Of a stretch of DNA of 64,000 nt, positions 9,338 to 19,457 are shown in pieces. The stretch covers positions 1 through 64,000 of the forward strand of contig NZ_JACXJA010000045.1 of assembly GCF_014705615.1 (NCBI RefSeq), in the 5' to 3' direction. Origin of the DNA: Paenibacillus oceani (GTDB lineage: Bacteria; Bacillota; Bacilli; Paenibacillales; NBRC-103111). The first letter of the stretch is position 1. Each line of letters starts with the position of its first letter. The notes under the pieces were generated by a model. That model saw only the letters and a list, made by a program, of their open reading frames with translations. It was not told where the DNA came from and did no database searches. A program made the position numbers and the translations under genes.

Positions 9338-10954
9338 TCACTTGTTCACTGCGAAGTCCCAGCTGCCCTTGTTATACTCGTACCACATCTGCACCAGCTG
9401 ATCGACACGCTCCCCGCCCGCCTGCCGCCATTCCCGCCGCATCTGGTCAAGCGCTGTCCCGGGGGTTATATCGCCGGCAATAACAGCGCGAGTCCGAATT
9501 TCGGCGAGCTGCGGACCGACCGCTCCGAGTACGTCCTGGATCTCGGGCATACTTGGCGAGAACGGGATATCGCGGCGAAACGGATTACGGAGCGCAACCT
9601 CCAGTGATTGTTCCATCAGCTTCGCCCATCGCTGCGATACCGGGTCCTGCGCCGCTGCGGCCATCCCGGATTCCGGCCTGTAGGCCGCGGCATAATTCCG
9701 GACAATGGCATATTCGCCGGCATAAGCGACCTCCCGCTCAAACCGGCTGTCGTCCAACATTTGGGGAATCCCGTTCACAAGCTTGTAATGCTCGTTCTCG
9801 AACCCGTTCAGCAGCGGTGACCAGCCCTCCTCCATCATCCAGTCGAGGTACCGGATGGCCACCTTCGGATTGTTCATCTTTTTGTTGAAGGCGACGTACA
9901 TCAATGCCGGCGTTTCCTGGTACATCCCCGCTTTCCCGTACTTCGTGGCGAACGGCTCGAGCGGAACCGGCTTCGCTTCCGGCACATTTTCCAACAATTC
10001 CTTCATGTGAAGCGCGACAGCCGGGCCGTAATTGCCGATCAGCACACCCGTTCTCCCCGCAGACCAGTCCGCCATCGACCTCTGCATATTGATGTCGGTC
10101 AAATATCCGATATCGATATACCCATTCGCATAAAGCTTCCGCTCAAACATCAGTTCGTCGGCGACCCGGTCTACGAAACGGGCGTTCGTCATCGTCCCGT
10201 TCTCCATGTACCATTGCGTCCTGTGCGTGGAGTAAAGCGATTGGAACACGTTGTTATAATGGGCATGGAGCGATACGACAGGCGCATCGGCCCGGCCGGC
10301 GAGACCGCTTTCCTGAAAGGACTTCAGCACGCCGAAAAACTCCTCCTCCGTTGTAGGCGCTTTCATCCCGACGCGATCGAGCCAGTCCTGACGAATCCAC
10401 AGCCCTCCATTGGCCATCAAATCCGGCGTCCGCCTCGTCGTAAGTCCATAAATTTTCCCGTTAAACGTCATATACGGAAGCAGGTCCGGATTGTCCCGGA
10501 TATACGCCTTAAGGACAGTGCTGTACTTGTCTATGTAGTCGTCCAGCGGTTGCAGGGCGTCCTGTGCGACCAGACTGCCGATATAGTTGCGGTCGTACTC
10601 CCAGATCAGGTCGGGCGCCTCCCCTGCGGCAATAAGCGTATTGAGCCTCCGGCCCGCCTCGTTGCGGGGCACCGGCACGACGGTCAGCTTCACCCGGGAC
10701 TGACGCTCGATCCACTCCGTCCACCGGTTGTGCTCGTACGAGCCCTCATCGACAGGGACTTGCCCGCGGTCCAGCATCGCTACGCTCACTTCCATCGGGA
10801 GACGGTCATACGGATCTGATACGCCAGGTGCGGAGGAGCTCGCCGCGCCGCCGGCATCATGGAAGCGGACGGATAGAGCAAGCGCGAGTCCCAGAATCGG
10901 AACCAATACGGCCGGTTGCGCGAACTTCCGCCACTTCGGTTTCTGCTGTCGCAT
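9338..10954 (-). CDS. Extracellular solute-binding protein (family 1), no lipobox
   Basis: This 538-residue protein is of the LipO-type sugar-binding family of ABC importers. Characteristic stretches are LNTLIAAGEAPDLIWEYDRN near 105, KIYGLTTRRT near 165, NGGLWIRQDWLDRVG near 180 and a C-terminal DQMRREWRQAGGERVDQLV. The N-terminus has a hydrophobic helix (about 14-30), but there is no cysteine, so it cannot be a normal lipoprotein. It may stay anchored by an uncleaved helix. No permease gene is adjacent; instead a transmembrane AraC sensor follows by 34 nt and a GntR-LacI repressor precedes by 61 nt. A role as a ligand-presenting partner of the sensor is inference; feeding a permease elsewhere is the alternative. 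Confidence 0.85.
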   Translation of the reverse strand: MRQQKPKWRKFAQPAVLVPILGLALALSVRFHDAGGAASSSAPGVSDPYDRLPMEVSVAMLDRGQVPVDEGSYEHNRWTEWIERQSRVKLTVVPVPRNEAGRRLNTLIAAGEAPDLIWEYDRNYIGSLVAQDALQPLDDYIDKYSTVLKAYIRDNPDLLPYMTFNGKIYGLTTRRTPDLMANGGLWIRQDWLDRVGMKAPTTEEEFFGVLKSFQESGLAGRADAPVVSLHAHYNNVFQSLYSTHRTQWYMENGTMTNARFVDRVADELMFERKLYANGYIDIGYLTDINMQRSMADWSAGRTGVLIGNYGPAVALHMKELLENVPEAKPVPLEPFATKYGKAGMYQETPALMYVAFNKKMNNPKVAIRYLDWMMEEGWSPLLNGFENEHYKLVNGIPQMLDDSRFEREVAYAGEYAIVRNYAAAYRPESGMAAAAQDPVSQRWAKLMEQSLEVALRNPFRRDIPFSPSMPEIQDVLGAVGPQLAEIRTRAVIAGDITPGTALDQMRREWRQAGGERVDQLVQMWYEYNKGSWDFAVNK

Positions 10955-11015
10955 GCGAAAGACCTCCCTGTGTATGGCACGAATCGACGCGCCGCTTGGG
11001 CTGCGCCAACGGCCG

Positions 11016-12164
11016 TTATTCCCCGCCGCTTAGGGCGGCAGTTGATTGACGTATAACGAGTCGGGTCGGCAGCACGACTTTTTTGCGATCCTGCAGCGGA
11101 TTATCCATGACCGACAGAAGAAGTTTGGCCGCTTCCGCGCCGATTTCCGTCTCCTGCTGAACGACACAGCTCGGCGGTATGCGGGATACTCCCGAAAACT
11201 CGTAATCGTCAAAAAAGAAAACGGAAAGCTGTTCCGGCACCCGTATACCAAGCTCCTCGGCCGCCCCGAGAACCGCGATGCCGCTTGCCACCGTTGCGGC
11301 GAACACCGCCGTCGTCCCGCTGTTGCGCTCCAGAAACGTGCGGACGATCGCCTTCGTCTCCACCCGCTGCCCTTCCTGCTCGCGGCCGGCAAGCAGCTCG
11401 AACAGGCAGCGCTGATGGTCGATCGGAATATGGTGCTTGGCGAGCGCCCGCTCATAACCGGCAAGCCGGTCCTCCAGGCTCGTCGTAGTCTTGTAGTTAA
11501 CCGCTACGAAGGCGATGTTCGTATGGCCTTGCTCGATCAGATGGGTTACGGCGTCATAAGCGCCTCCGACATGATCCGAGCAGACGCAGTTCGTCTCGAC
11601 GCCGCGCAAATACCGGTCGATCACGACAATCGGGAATTTATTCAAGGACAGCCGCAGAAGCTCCTCGCTGTACGACTCCCCGTCGACCGGAAATATAAGA
11701 ATTCCTTTGACGCCCATCCGGACGCATTCTCGTAAAATCTCCCGTTCCTTCTCCTCGTCGTTCTGCGTAGAACGGTAAAAAACCTGGTACCCGCGCTCCG
11801 CGAATTGCAGCTCCGCCCCCGCCATAATATGCGAAGCCAGCGTGCTATGGATGGACGGGGTTATGAAGACGACCGGACGAAGCAGGGAACCGTCCGCGAA
11901 TTCCTGCGAGAACGCGGCTCCCGACTGCTCGGTAACGGCCGGAGCGATAAACGTGCCTTTGCCCTGCACCCGGTATACAAGTCCTTCCTCCACAAGTTCG
12001 GCCAGCGCTTTCTTGATCGTGAAGCGGCTGACCGCGAACTGGCCGGCAAGCACCGCTTCCGTCGGCAATTGATCGTTCGCTCTCCACTTGTCCTGTTGAA
12101 TCTGTTCCAGAATATAGTCTCTGATTCTGGTATATAGGGGAATCCGTTTCGCTTCTGACTTCAC
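11016..12164 (-). CDS. GntR-type repressor with LacI-like sugar-binding domain (AraR type)
   Basis: This 382-residue protein joins an N-terminal GntR winged helix (residues 8-76; LPTEAVLAGQFAVSRFTIKK, LVYRVQGKGTFI) to a periplasmic-binding-protein-like effector domain (about 90-375; LIFPVDGESYSEE, VAVNYKTTTSLEDRLAGYER). This is the architecture of AraR, which leaves its operator when a sugar binds. The GTG start has GGAGGAG 9 nt upstream. It is divergent from the GH38 mannosidase gene, and a perfect 8-5-8 dyad of AraR type lies in the shared promoter region. It probably controls the mannosidase, itself and the binding protein downstream. The effector is likely a mannose-containing sugar, by inference. 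Confidence 0.9.
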   Translation of the reverse strand: MKSEAKRIPLYTRIRDYILEQIQQDKWRANDQLPTEAVLAGQFAVSRFTIKKALAELVEEGLVYRVQGKGTFIAPAVTEQSGAAFSQEFADGSLLRPVVFITPSIHSTLASHIMAGAELQFAERGYQVFYRSTQNDEEKEREILRECVRMGVKGILIFPVDGESYSEELLRLSLNKFPIVVIDRYLRGVETNCVCSDHVGGAYDAVTHLIEQGHTNIAFVAVNYKTTTSLEDRLAGYERALAKHHIPIDHQRCLFELLAGREQEGQRVETKAIVRTFLERNSGTTAVFAATVASGIAVLGAAEELGIRVPEQLSVFFFDDYEFSGVSRIPPSCVVQQETEIGAEAAKLLLSVMDNPLQDRKKVVLPTRLVIRQSTAALSGGE

Positions 12165-12238
12165 TGCTGTTTGCTCCTCCGTTCAGTTCGTTCAATTCCG
12201 TATGGAACGGTATTAGTGTAGCACGGATAAATATCAAT

Positions 12239-12259
12239 ATACAAATCATTTATTTGTAT
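12239..12259. promoter_or_regulatory. AraR-type operator between the repressor and mannosidase genes
   Basis: A perfect inverted repeat ATACAAAT-N5-ATTTGTAT lies in the divergent promoter region. The half-site ATTTGTA matches that known for AraR-type GntR regulators (ATTTGTACGTACAAAT in Bacillus), but with a longer spacer. Confidence 0.75.
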
Positions 12260-12308
12260 CTGCCCAAATACATTAGAAAAAACGCTGGAATAATAACTGT
12301 TTACAGCG

Positions 12309-12364
12309 ATTGGTATTTCAAGTACACTCGAATTGTTGTATTGGTATATTTGATATATTGGTAT
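12309..12364 (+). promoter_or_regulatory. Three direct ATTGGTAT repeats before the mannosidase gene
   Basis: The octamer ATTGGTAT occurs at 12309, 12340 and 12357, with spacings of 31 and 17 nt, ending 26 nt before the start codon. Such direct repeats on one face of the DNA suit an activator (AraC type) rather than the dyad-binding repressor. Confidence 0.45.
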
Positions 12365-12389
12365 CCATGTTGATTTGGAGGTATTCGAA

Positions 12390-15230
12390 ATGAAAACGAT
12401 CGACTCAAGGCTACGTCTGCTTCTCGGCGCCGTTCCGAAAAGCTACTGGGACGAAAAGATCCCATCTATGCCGGGCTACTGGGGAGAACGGGCGATTTCC
12501 CAACTGGTTTTTGCGAGCGAGATATCCAAAGTAAATAACCAAGCGTATGACGACACGATCGAAACCGCACTTGCCTACGTCGAACAGCAGATTGCTGAGG
12601 AGGGCGTCATCACGAAGCAGACGACGCTGGAAGCCGAGCGGAGACTAAGCGTCCTTGCCGCCGAAGCCAAAAGCTACGATCTGTTGTGCGTGGCGCACGC
12701 GCATATCGACATGAACTGGATGTGGTCCTGGGACGAGACGGTGTCGGTCACGTTGGATACGTTCCGGACGATGCTGAACTTGATGGAGGAATACCCTCAC
12801 TTCCGTTTCTCCCAATCCCAGGCAGCCGTGTACCGGATCGTCGAGTTGTATGCACCGTTGATGCTGGAGGAGATCCGGCGCCGCGTCCATGAAGGACGTT
12901 GGGAGGTAACGGCTTCCCATTGGGTCGAGGCGGACAAAAACATGCCGAACGGCGAAAGCTTGTCCCGGCATCTGCTCTATGCGAAGCGTTACTTGTCGCA
13001 GCTGCTCGGCATAAACGCCTCCTCGCTGAACCTGGATTTTGAACCGGATACGTTCGGCCACAGCGTTCACGTACCTGAGATTCTCGCCGGAGGCGGGGTT
13101 CGCTATTATTACCATTGCCGCGGCAGCGACGGACCGATCGCCTACCGCTGGGAAGCGCCGTCCGGCAAATCGATTCTTTGCTACCGCGAGCCGACCTGGT
13201 ACAACGATTTTATCCAGCCGATTCTCGGATCGTATGTGCCGGATATATGCCGGCAGACCGGCTTGAAGACGCATCTGCACGTATACGGGGTCGGGGATCA
13301 TGGAGGCGGCCCGACCAGACGCGATCTGGAGCGGCTTTCCGGGATGAACGATTGGCCGGTGTACCCGACTATCCGTTTCGGGACTTTCGCCGATTATTAC
13401 AAGCAGCTCGAGTCGGTAAGCGGCAAGCTGCCCGTCGTCCGCGGCGAGCAAAACTTCGTATTTACCGGTTGTTACACGTCGCAGACGCGAATCAAGACCG
13501 CCAACCGGATCGGCGAAGCGGTAATAAACGAAGCGGAACTGTTCAGCGCCGCCGCCGGGGTGTTGACCGGCGCGTCCTATCCGGGAGCGGCTTATGAGGA
13601 GGCGTGGAGAAACGTCCTGTTCAACCAGTTTCACGACATCCTGCCCGGATCGGGAGTCATCGAGACCCGCGAGCATGCGCTCGGGCTGTTCCAGAATACG
13701 ATGGCGATCGCGAACACGAACCGCAAGCTCGCTCTGGAAAGCATCGCCGCCGAAATCGATACGTCCGGACTGGCGGATACCGGCGGCATGCTGACCGTAT
13801 CCGAAGGCGCAGGCGTAGGGTTTGGCAGCAGCGCCTTTCAGATTACGCAGGTCGAGCGCGGCCGCGGCCATACGAGAATCGTCCATCTGTTTAATTCGTC
13901 CGCCTGCGACCGTGAAGAAGCGGCGGAGATTACGCTGTGGGATTGGAAAAGTCCGATCCGGACCCTAATCGTCAAGGACAGCGAAGGAAACGAAGTGCCT
14001 CACCAATGGATCGATAAAGGGTTCCACCATTACTGGGGTCATGACTATATGAGGCTGCTGATTCACGCCCAAGTTCCAGCCTGCGGCTACCGTACGTTCA
14101 CGGTCTCGCTCGGGGATGAAAAGCACGTACCTTTTCTGCCCACCGATCCGAGGGTAGACCGCGAGGAGAAGTTCGTTCTGGAGAACGAGCGGCTTCAGGT
14201 AACGTTCAGCCCGATCGATGCGACGGTCGTATCGATGATCGACAAAAAGACCGGTACCGAGCTGATCGACGAAAACCGGCCCGCGGGAATATTCCGCCTC
14301 ATCCAGGAAGATTACAGCAAGGGGATGACGGCCTGGTGGGTCGGCCGTTACATGTCTATTGCTAATGCACATAACGGTGTCAAGCTGAAAATGGAACACC
14401 GGGGCGAAGTTCGCCAATCGCTCAAGTACGAGCTGCAGTTCGGCAGCTCCGCCTTGAAAGTGAACGTGTCGCTGGACCGCGAAAGCCCGCTGCTGCATTA
14501 TCAGATCGAATGCGATTGGCACGAGAAAGGCAAATGGGGGCAAAGCATCCCGCAGTTAAACTTCCACTGGCCGCTCGCTTACGACAGCTCGTCCTACCGG
14601 TATGACGTGCCGTTCGGCACCGTTCGGCGCAAGCCGCTCGATATGGACGTACCCGGCAACAGTTGGGCGCTCGGCCAGCGCCAAGAGACAGGCAGACCGT
14701 CCGTGATGGTCGTAACGAGCAACAAATACGGCTTCCGCGGTACGGACAACGCTTTGTCCGTCTCGCTCATCCGCAGCTCCTTCGATCCGGACCCTTATCC
14801 GGAGCTCGGCAACCATCACAAGATCCGCCTGGCCGTATGCATAGTGGACTCAGACACATCCAACCGGGAATTGGCGGAGACCGCCTACCGGTTCAACCAT
14901 CCGCTCAACATCTTATCAGGTACGGCTCATGCCGGAACGAAGGATAAGGCTGGAAGCTTCCTCAGGCTGACGGAAGGTACGGTCGTCCTGTCGGCCGTGA
15001 AGATGCCGGAGGATGCCAGAGGAAAACGCTGGATCGTGCGGGTATACGAGACGGAGGGCCAGGCAACTACAGCCGCGCTTCAGCTGTTCCAGCCCGTAGC
15101 GGAGGCGTATCTGGTGGACGCCAGCGAAGTGAAAGTGCCGGACGGGCCGGCGGTTCGGATAGACGCCGGCACGGTTTCATTTGAAGTGGCCGCTTATTCG
15201 GTCGTCTCCGTTTGTCTGAATTTTGAATAG
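12390..15230 (+). CDS. Alpha-mannosidase, glycoside hydrolase family 38
   Basis: This 946-residue cytoplasmic enzyme has the GH38 motifs. HAHIDMNW at about 103-110 gives Zn ligands. The nucleophile region EPDTFGHS has D220. A second metal-binding stretch is GVGDHGGGPT near 300. The C-terminal half is the family's beta-sandwich domain. It hydrolyses alpha-linked mannose from oligosaccharides taken into the cell; there is no signal peptide. ATG at 12390 is chosen because TTGGAGGT sits 7-8 nt before it; a TTG at 12375 in frame is part of that ribosome site. Control by the divergent GntR-LacI repressor is very likely. It is the only plus-strand gene in this island. Confidence 0.93.
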   Translation: MKTIDSRLRLLLGAVPKSYWDEKIPSMPGYWGERAISQLVFASEISKVNNQAYDDTIETALAYVEQQIAEEGVITKQTTLEAERRLSVLAAEAKSYDLLCVAHAHIDMNWMWSWDETVSVTLDTFRTMLNLMEEYPHFRFSQSQAAVYRIVELYAPLMLEEIRRRVHEGRWEVTASHWVEADKNMPNGESLSRHLLYAKRYLSQLLGINASSLNLDFEPDTFGHSVHVPEILAGGGVRYYYHCRGSDGPIAYRWEAPSGKSILCYREPTWYNDFIQPILGSYVPDICRQTGLKTHLHVYGVGDHGGGPTRRDLERLSGMNDWPVYPTIRFGTFADYYKQLESVSGKLPVVRGEQNFVFTGCYTSQTRIKTANRIGEAVINEAELFSAAAGVLTGASYPGAAYEEAWRNVLFNQFHDILPGSGVIETREHALGLFQNTMAIANTNRKLALESIAAEIDTSGLADTGGMLTVSEGAGVGFGSSAFQITQVERGRGHTRIVHLFNSSACDREEAAEITLWDWKSPIRTLIVKDSEGNEVPHQWIDKGFHHYWGHDYMRLLIHAQVPACGYRTFTVSLGDEKHVPFLPTDPRVDREEKFVLENERLQVTFSPIDATVVSMIDKKTGTELIDENRPAGIFRLIQEDYSKGMTAWWVGRYMSIANAHNGVKLKMEHRGEVRQSLKYELQFGSSALKVNVSLDRESPLLHYQIECDWHEKGKWGQSIPQLNFHWPLAYDSSSYRYDVPFGTVRRKPLDMDVPGNSWALGQRQETGRPSVMVVTSNKYGFRGTDNALSVSLIRSSFDPDPYPELGNHHKIRLAVCIVDSDTSNRELAETAYRFNHPLNILSGTAHAGTKDKAGSFLRLTEGTVVLSAVKMPEDARGKRWIVRVYETEGQATTAALQLFQPVAEAYLVDASEVKVPDGPAVRIDAGTVSFEVAAYSVVSVCLNFE

Positions 15231-15331
15231 AACTTCCGATAGTTAACCACATTAATTTATTTTGATTAACGTCATTAATTATTATCAGAAATTCCATAGC
15301 CTATTAAGCTATTGCCTAACAGCCATACGCA

Positions 15332-15383
15332 AACAAATCTGTCCCCGGCCGTCAGCACATCGCTAACCGGGGACAGATTCGTT
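15332..15383. terminator. Strong hairpin between convergent mannosidase and chemoreceptor genes
   Basis: A 13-bp perfect stem (AATCTGTCCCCGG with CCGGGGACAGATT) lies between two convergent genes, with T-rich flank on the minus-strand side. It probably ends transcription in both directions. The outer stem AATCTGTC/GACAGATT recurs in the hairpin at 19951-19984. Confidence 0.65.
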
Positions 15384-15422
15384 CGCAGACGGACTGGAAT
15401 ACCGTTACTTCCTCTATTCTAT

Positions 15423-17462
15423 TTATATCCGAAACTTGCCGACCTGCCTGTTTAAATCTTCCGCCATGCTGGCAAGCGATGTCGCCGACGAAGTGACTTC
15501 CTCCATGGTCGCCAGCTGCTCTTCCGTAGCCGCAGAGACACTGGTCGTTCCGACTGCGGATTGCGCTGCGATTTCGGAGATGTTGTTAATTACAGTTACG
15601 ACTTCTTCCGTCTCGGCAAGCATTTTCTGCGACGAGGAAGCGACTTCCTGAATCTGCCCCGCCACCTGCTCGACCGTCTGCTGAATTTCCTCGAACGACC
15701 TGCCCGCTTGGCCTACTACTTCCAGTCCGATCGCCACTTCCCGCGTTCCTTGCTCCATCGACTGTACCGTCTGCAGCGTCTCGCTCTGAATGTTCGCGAC
15801 CATCTGTGCGATCTGTCCGGCCGATTGGGCGGACTGCTCCGCCAGCTTGCGAACCTCTGCCGCGACAACGGCGAAGCCTCTTCCCTGCTCTCCGGCCCGG
15901 GCAGCCTCAATCGCCGCATTTAAGGCAAGCAGGTTCGTCTGTGCCGCGATATCGGATATAAATTTGACCATTTCGCCGATCTCTTGCGAACCGTCACCCA
16001 ATCGTCTGACGATTACTTCGATATCGCTGACAGTTTTCTCGATCGAGTTCATCTGGACGATGACCGATTGAATTGCTTTGTTGCCCGCCTCAGCCGCTTC
16101 GGAAGCACTCATCGAAGACTTGGCCACGCTTTCCGCACTGGAGGCGATCTGATGGACGCCCATCGCCACTTTTTCGATCGACTTGACGCTTTGATCGACT
16201 TTCTGCACCTGCATCTCGTTGCCGTCGGCTACTTCCTGGATGGAGACCGCGATCTGTTCGGTTGCCTTGTTCGTCTCCTCCGCATTGGTAGACAATTCTT
16301 CGGAAGAAGCTGCCACTTCAGTAGCCGTCCGGTTCACTTGTGCTACGAAATGCTTCAGCTGATCCACCATTCCGTTCAGGGAAAACGCCAGCTGGCCCAC
16401 CTCGTCACGTGAACGGATCGTAAGCCGCTCGACTCTTAAATCCCCGTCTGAGACCCGGGTCATAATGTCTGCAACTGCTTTTATCGGCCGTGTAATCTGG
16501 CGTGCGATCATATAAGCGAAACCGATTACGATCGCACTGACCAGCAGAATAATGACGACTACACTCGTTTGGATGGAGCTGACCGCCGCCGTAATCGAAT
16601 TGACCGGCACATGAAGGTACAAGCCGTAATTGGTCGAAGGGATCGGCGCAGCAACTACAAGGTATTCTTGACTGCCGTCCCGGTAGGTGTAGGTGTTCGA
16701 TGATGTTTTCTCCTTTCGGAAAATATCCTTCAGGCTCTCAGGCAGACTGGCTTCCTCGAATGGCTGGCTAATTACGTCCTCCTGGGGATGGACCTGAATC
16801 GCTCCCAGGTTGTCGATTACGATCGGATATATTTTACCGCCGTCCAGATTCAAATCCTGCAAGTAAGCTGTAACAAAATCGCCGAAGTTGATAACGCCCG
16901 TCAGCACGCCCAGCTTCTCTCCGTTATTCCCGATTACCGGCGTAGCGGCAATGATCGAACGTTTCCCTGTCGTCTTGGCGAGCAAGACGTCGGAGAACGT
17001 CGACCTCCCTTCCATTCCCGCGTGGAAAAACGGTCTCATCGAAAGATCGGTTCCCGGCTCCAGCGTATCGACGGCTTCGACGGTGCCTTTCGGATTCAGG
17101 AAGCCGTTTCCGTCAAACTCCGTATTTTTCGTAACGCTTTGCAGAAAACGGGATTTGGCCGCGTTGTCCGTTGATTTCACTTCCGAAGTCGTGGCGAGCA
17201 GCTTGATATTGCCCATCCGCTCTTCCAGCCATTGATTGATCCCGTTCGCCCGGCTGTCCACCAGCTTCTCGTAGCTCTCGCGCTGTTTGGTTATCAGCTC
17301 GGAAGATCCTTTTTGGTAGACGAAGATGGCAGTGCCGATCAGCGGAACGAGTGCGACTAACAGAAAAAAGATGATCAATTTGTTTTGAAGCTTGCCGGTA
17401 ATCCGCTTGGCGATCGTAACAATTCCTTTTCGGTTGTTGTCCGGTTGTTCGTTCGATAACAC
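15423..17462 (-). CDS. Methyl-accepting chemotaxis protein with dCache sensor
   Basis: This 679-residue chemoreceptor has a cytoplasmic N-terminus and membrane helix 1 at about 28-48. An extracellular double-Cache domain covers about 50-300 ([39 protein letters not shown]). Membrane helix 2 is at about 305-328, then come a HAMP domain and a long coiled-coil signalling domain. The highly conserved hairpin tip is visible ([20 protein letters not shown] followed by [20 protein letters not shown]). It would report external solutes, often amino acids or organic acids, to CheA. The GTG start follows a weak GGGGTT site. No other chemotaxis genes are present here. Confidence 0.94.
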   Translation of the reverse strand: MLSNEQPDNNRKGIVTIAKRITGKLQNKLIIFFLLVALVPLIGTAIFVYQKGSSELITKQRESYEKLVDSRANGINQWLEERMGNIKLLATTSEVKSTDNAAKSRFLQSVTKNTEFDGNGFLNPKGTVEAVDTLEPGTDLSMRPFFHAGMEGRSTFSDVLLAKTTGKRSIIAATPVIGNNGEKLGVLTGVINFGDFVTAYLQDLNLDGGKIYPIVIDNLGAIQVHPQEDVISQPFEEASLPESLKDIFRKEKTSSNTYTYRDGSQEYLVVAAPIPSTNYGLYLHVPVNSITAAVSSIQTSVVVIILLVSAIVIGFAYMIARQITRPIKAVADIMTRVSDGDLRVERLTIRSRDEVGQLAFSLNGMVDQLKHFVAQVNRTATEVAASSEELSTNAEETNKATEQIAVSIQEVADGNEMQVQKVDQSVKSIEKVAMGVHQIASSAESVAKSSMSASEAAEAGNKAIQSVIVQMNSIEKTVSDIEVIVRRLGDGSQEIGEMVKFISDIAAQTNLLALNAAIEAARAGEQGRGFAVVAAEVRKLAEQSAQSAGQIAQMVANIQSETLQTVQSMEQGTREVAIGLEVVGQAGRSFEEIQQTVEQVAGQIQEVASSSQKMLAETEEVVTVINNISEIAAQSAVGTTSVSAATEEQLATMEEVTSSATSLASMAEDLNRQVGKFRI

Positions 17463-17521
17463 TTCATTTAACCCCTATCCTAAGTTGATTAATTGGGATC
17501 GAGCCGATGTCCAGTCACAAG

Positions 17522-17581
17522 AAGGCTCCTTATGCTCAGGTCCGGCTGCCTGTCTGCCGAAACCTAAGCGATAAGGAGCAA
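17522..17581 (-). terminator. Hairpin after the gamma-glutamyltransferase gene
   Basis: GCTCCTTAT-C-GCT and AGC-ATAAGGAGC form a long stem on the minus strand, immediately after the transferase stop codon and before the chemoreceptor gene. A short T-rich stretch follows (CTTCTTG). Confidence 0.5.
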
Positions 17582-17585
17582 CCAA

Positions 17586-19310
17586 TTAGTAACCGAGTGC
17601 GGCCCCTTCCCCACGTGGGTCTGCTCCGCCAAATTTCACATTCGTATCCGGATGAATCAGAATCGCGCCGGATTGTCCCATAATGTCCGTGTAAGCTTCA
17701 AGCTCGACGATTGAATGACCTCTTTTGATCAGCTCGTCTTGCACTTCTTTCGGAATTCTTCCTTCGACCTTCACGTCGTTCGATTGGGCGCCGACCGTCC
17801 GGCCATACAGCCATCTAGGCGCCTCGATCGCTTGCTGCACCGTAAATCCGTAATCGATAATCCGGGTCACGAGCGAGGTTTGCGTTTGCGGCTGTCCCTC
17901 TCCCCCTTGCGTACCGTACACCAGATAAGGCTTGCCGTGCTTGAAAAGCATCGCCGGGTTCAGCGTATGGAACGTCCGTTTGTTCGGCTCCAGACGGTTG
18001 ATATGATCCGGGTCCAGGGAGAAGAAGCTGCCGCGGTTTTGCAGCAATACGCCCGTACCGTCGGCTACGACGCCCGAGCCGTAGTCAAAGTAGTGGCTCT
18101 GAATCATCGATACAGCGTTTCCGTCTTTGTCCACGATCCCCAGCCAGACCGTATCGCCCTTCGGATCGAGCGGCTTCAAGTTATTCGATACTTGTGTCAT
18201 GTCGATCCGGGAAGCAAGCTCGATTCCGCGTTCTTTCGACAAAATCTGATCAACCGGAATATCGGCGAATTCCGGGTCCGTCAACCACTTGTCCCGATCG
18301 GCAAAGGCGTGCTTCGTCGCTTCGACAATCAAGTGATAGTAATCGGCACTGCCTTCTTCCACGTCGTTTTTCAGATCGAAGTTGTTCAAAATGTTCAGGA
18401 TCGACAAGGATGCCATGCCCTGCGTGTTCGGCGGGAAATTGTACGCCGTATAGCCACGGTAGTTCGCCGAGATCGGGTCTACCCAGTTTGCTTTGTGGTC
18501 GGCATAATCTTTTTTCGTCATCACGCCGCCGTGCTTCTGAATGTCCGCGACAATTTTCTCGGCCACTTCGCCTTTATAGAACCCATCGGCCCCTTTTTTG
18601 GCAATTTGCTCGAGCGTATGGGCCAAATCTTTCTGAACGAACAAATCTCCGGCTTTGTACACGTCGCCGTTCGGCTTCAAAAAGGTGTTGCGGAACGTTT
18701 CGAACCGTTGCAGATTTTTGATCTCCGGCTGCGTCGTATCGGTATCGATAATTGTCCAGAGCTCCTGGTTCGGAGTAACCGGGAACCCTTTGCCGGCGTA
18801 CTGGATGGCCGGCTCCAGCAGTTTATGCCACGGCAAACTGTTTTTCATCGACGTTTTGGCGTAATTGTAGGCTTCTTCCCAGCCTGATACGGCGCCAGGC
18901 ACGGTGTTGGCCGACAAGTAGCCGCGGCTTGGGATTTGGCTGTAGCCGAGGTTTTTGTAGAAATCGATCGTGACATTTTCCCCGGAGCGGCCGCTCGCGT
19001 TTAATGCTCTCAGCTCTTTGGTTTCCGCGTTGTAAACCATCCAGAACGCGTCTCCGCCGATGCTGACGTAGTGCGGATACACGACCGACAATACAGCTGC
19101 CGCCGCAATCGCCGCATCAACCGCATTACCGCCGTCCTGGAGCACTTTGAGCGCCGCTGCGGAAGCCAGATAATGCTGGGTGGTGACCATGCCGTTCGTC
19201 CCCATCGTCGTCGGACGGCCTGTCGATTGCGCCGCCGCGGCGATGCTGCTGAAACATAAGGTGAATATGAGCGTTATAAGAACTATTTTTTTTCGAAAGC
19301 CTTTCGTCAT
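17586..19310 (-). CDS. ggt: Secreted gamma-glutamyltransferase
   Basis: This 574-residue precursor has an N-terminal signal peptide (hydrophobic residues 8-26, AAAA cleavage region). It then follows the Ntn-hydrolase family: TTQHYLASAAALKVLQDGGN near 43, VSIGGDAFW near 82, and the autoprocessing site GDT with T387 as the new N-terminal nucleophile (TVWLGIVDKDGNAVS). Processing would give subunits of about 386 and 188 residues. GGT moves the gamma-glutamyl group from glutathione or poly-gamma-glutamate to water or amino acids outside the cell. GGAGGG precedes the start. The leader contains a c-di-GMP-I riboswitch and terminator, so expression should follow the cell's c-di-GMP level. Confidence 0.92.
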   Translation of the reverse strand: MTKGFRKKIVLITLIFTLCFSSIAAAAQSTGRPTTMGTNGMVTTQHYLASAAALKVLQDGGNAVDAAIAAAAVLSVVYPHYVSIGGDAFWMVYNAETKELRALNASGRSGENVTIDFYKNLGYSQIPSRGYLSANTVPGAVSGWEEAYNYAKTSMKNSLPWHKLLEPAIQYAGKGFPVTPNQELWTIIDTDTTQPEIKNLQRFETFRNTFLKPNGDVYKAGDLFVQKDLAHTLEQIAKKGADGFYKGEVAEKIVADIQKHGGVMTKKDYADHKANWVDPISANYRGYTAYNFPPNTQGMASLSILNILNNFDLKNDVEEGSADYYHLIVEATKHAFADRDKWLTDPEFADIPVDQILSKERGIELASRIDMTQVSNNLKPLDPKGDTVWLGIVDKDGNAVSMIQSHYFDYGSGVVADGTGVLLQNRGSFFSLDPDHINRLEPNKRTFHTLNPAMLFKHGKPYLVYGTQGGEGQPQTQTSLVTRIIDYGFTVQQAIEAPRWLYGRTVGAQSNDVKVEGRIPKEVQDELIKRGHSIVELEAYTDIMGQSGAILIHPDTNVKFGGADPRGEGAALGY

Positions 19311-19404
19311 ATACTCTACCCTCCATTGGTATATTGCTTAGTGGATAATGGCCGTAAATGTCGAGCCTTATGCCGGGTTTATCGCATCTCCCCCTTTCTG
19401 CGCA

Positions 19405-19436
19405 CACAAAAAAAGGCGACATAGTAATTGTCACCT
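19405..19436 (-). terminator. Riboswitch-controlled terminator in the ggt leader
   Basis: On the minus strand AGGTGACA pairs with TGTCGCCT across 7 nt, followed by seven T. The left arm can instead pair perfectly with TGTCACC (plus positions 19458-19464) just after the aptamer, giving mutually exclusive terminator and antiterminator folds. Confidence 0.8.
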
Positions 19437-19457
19437 CCATAGACTCTACTGGCCGTT

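Noticed and set aside
12645-13886. A 413-codon minus-strand frame
   Set aside because: It lies entirely antisense to the GH38 catalytic domain, which has all its motifs; composition is Arg-rich shadow-like.
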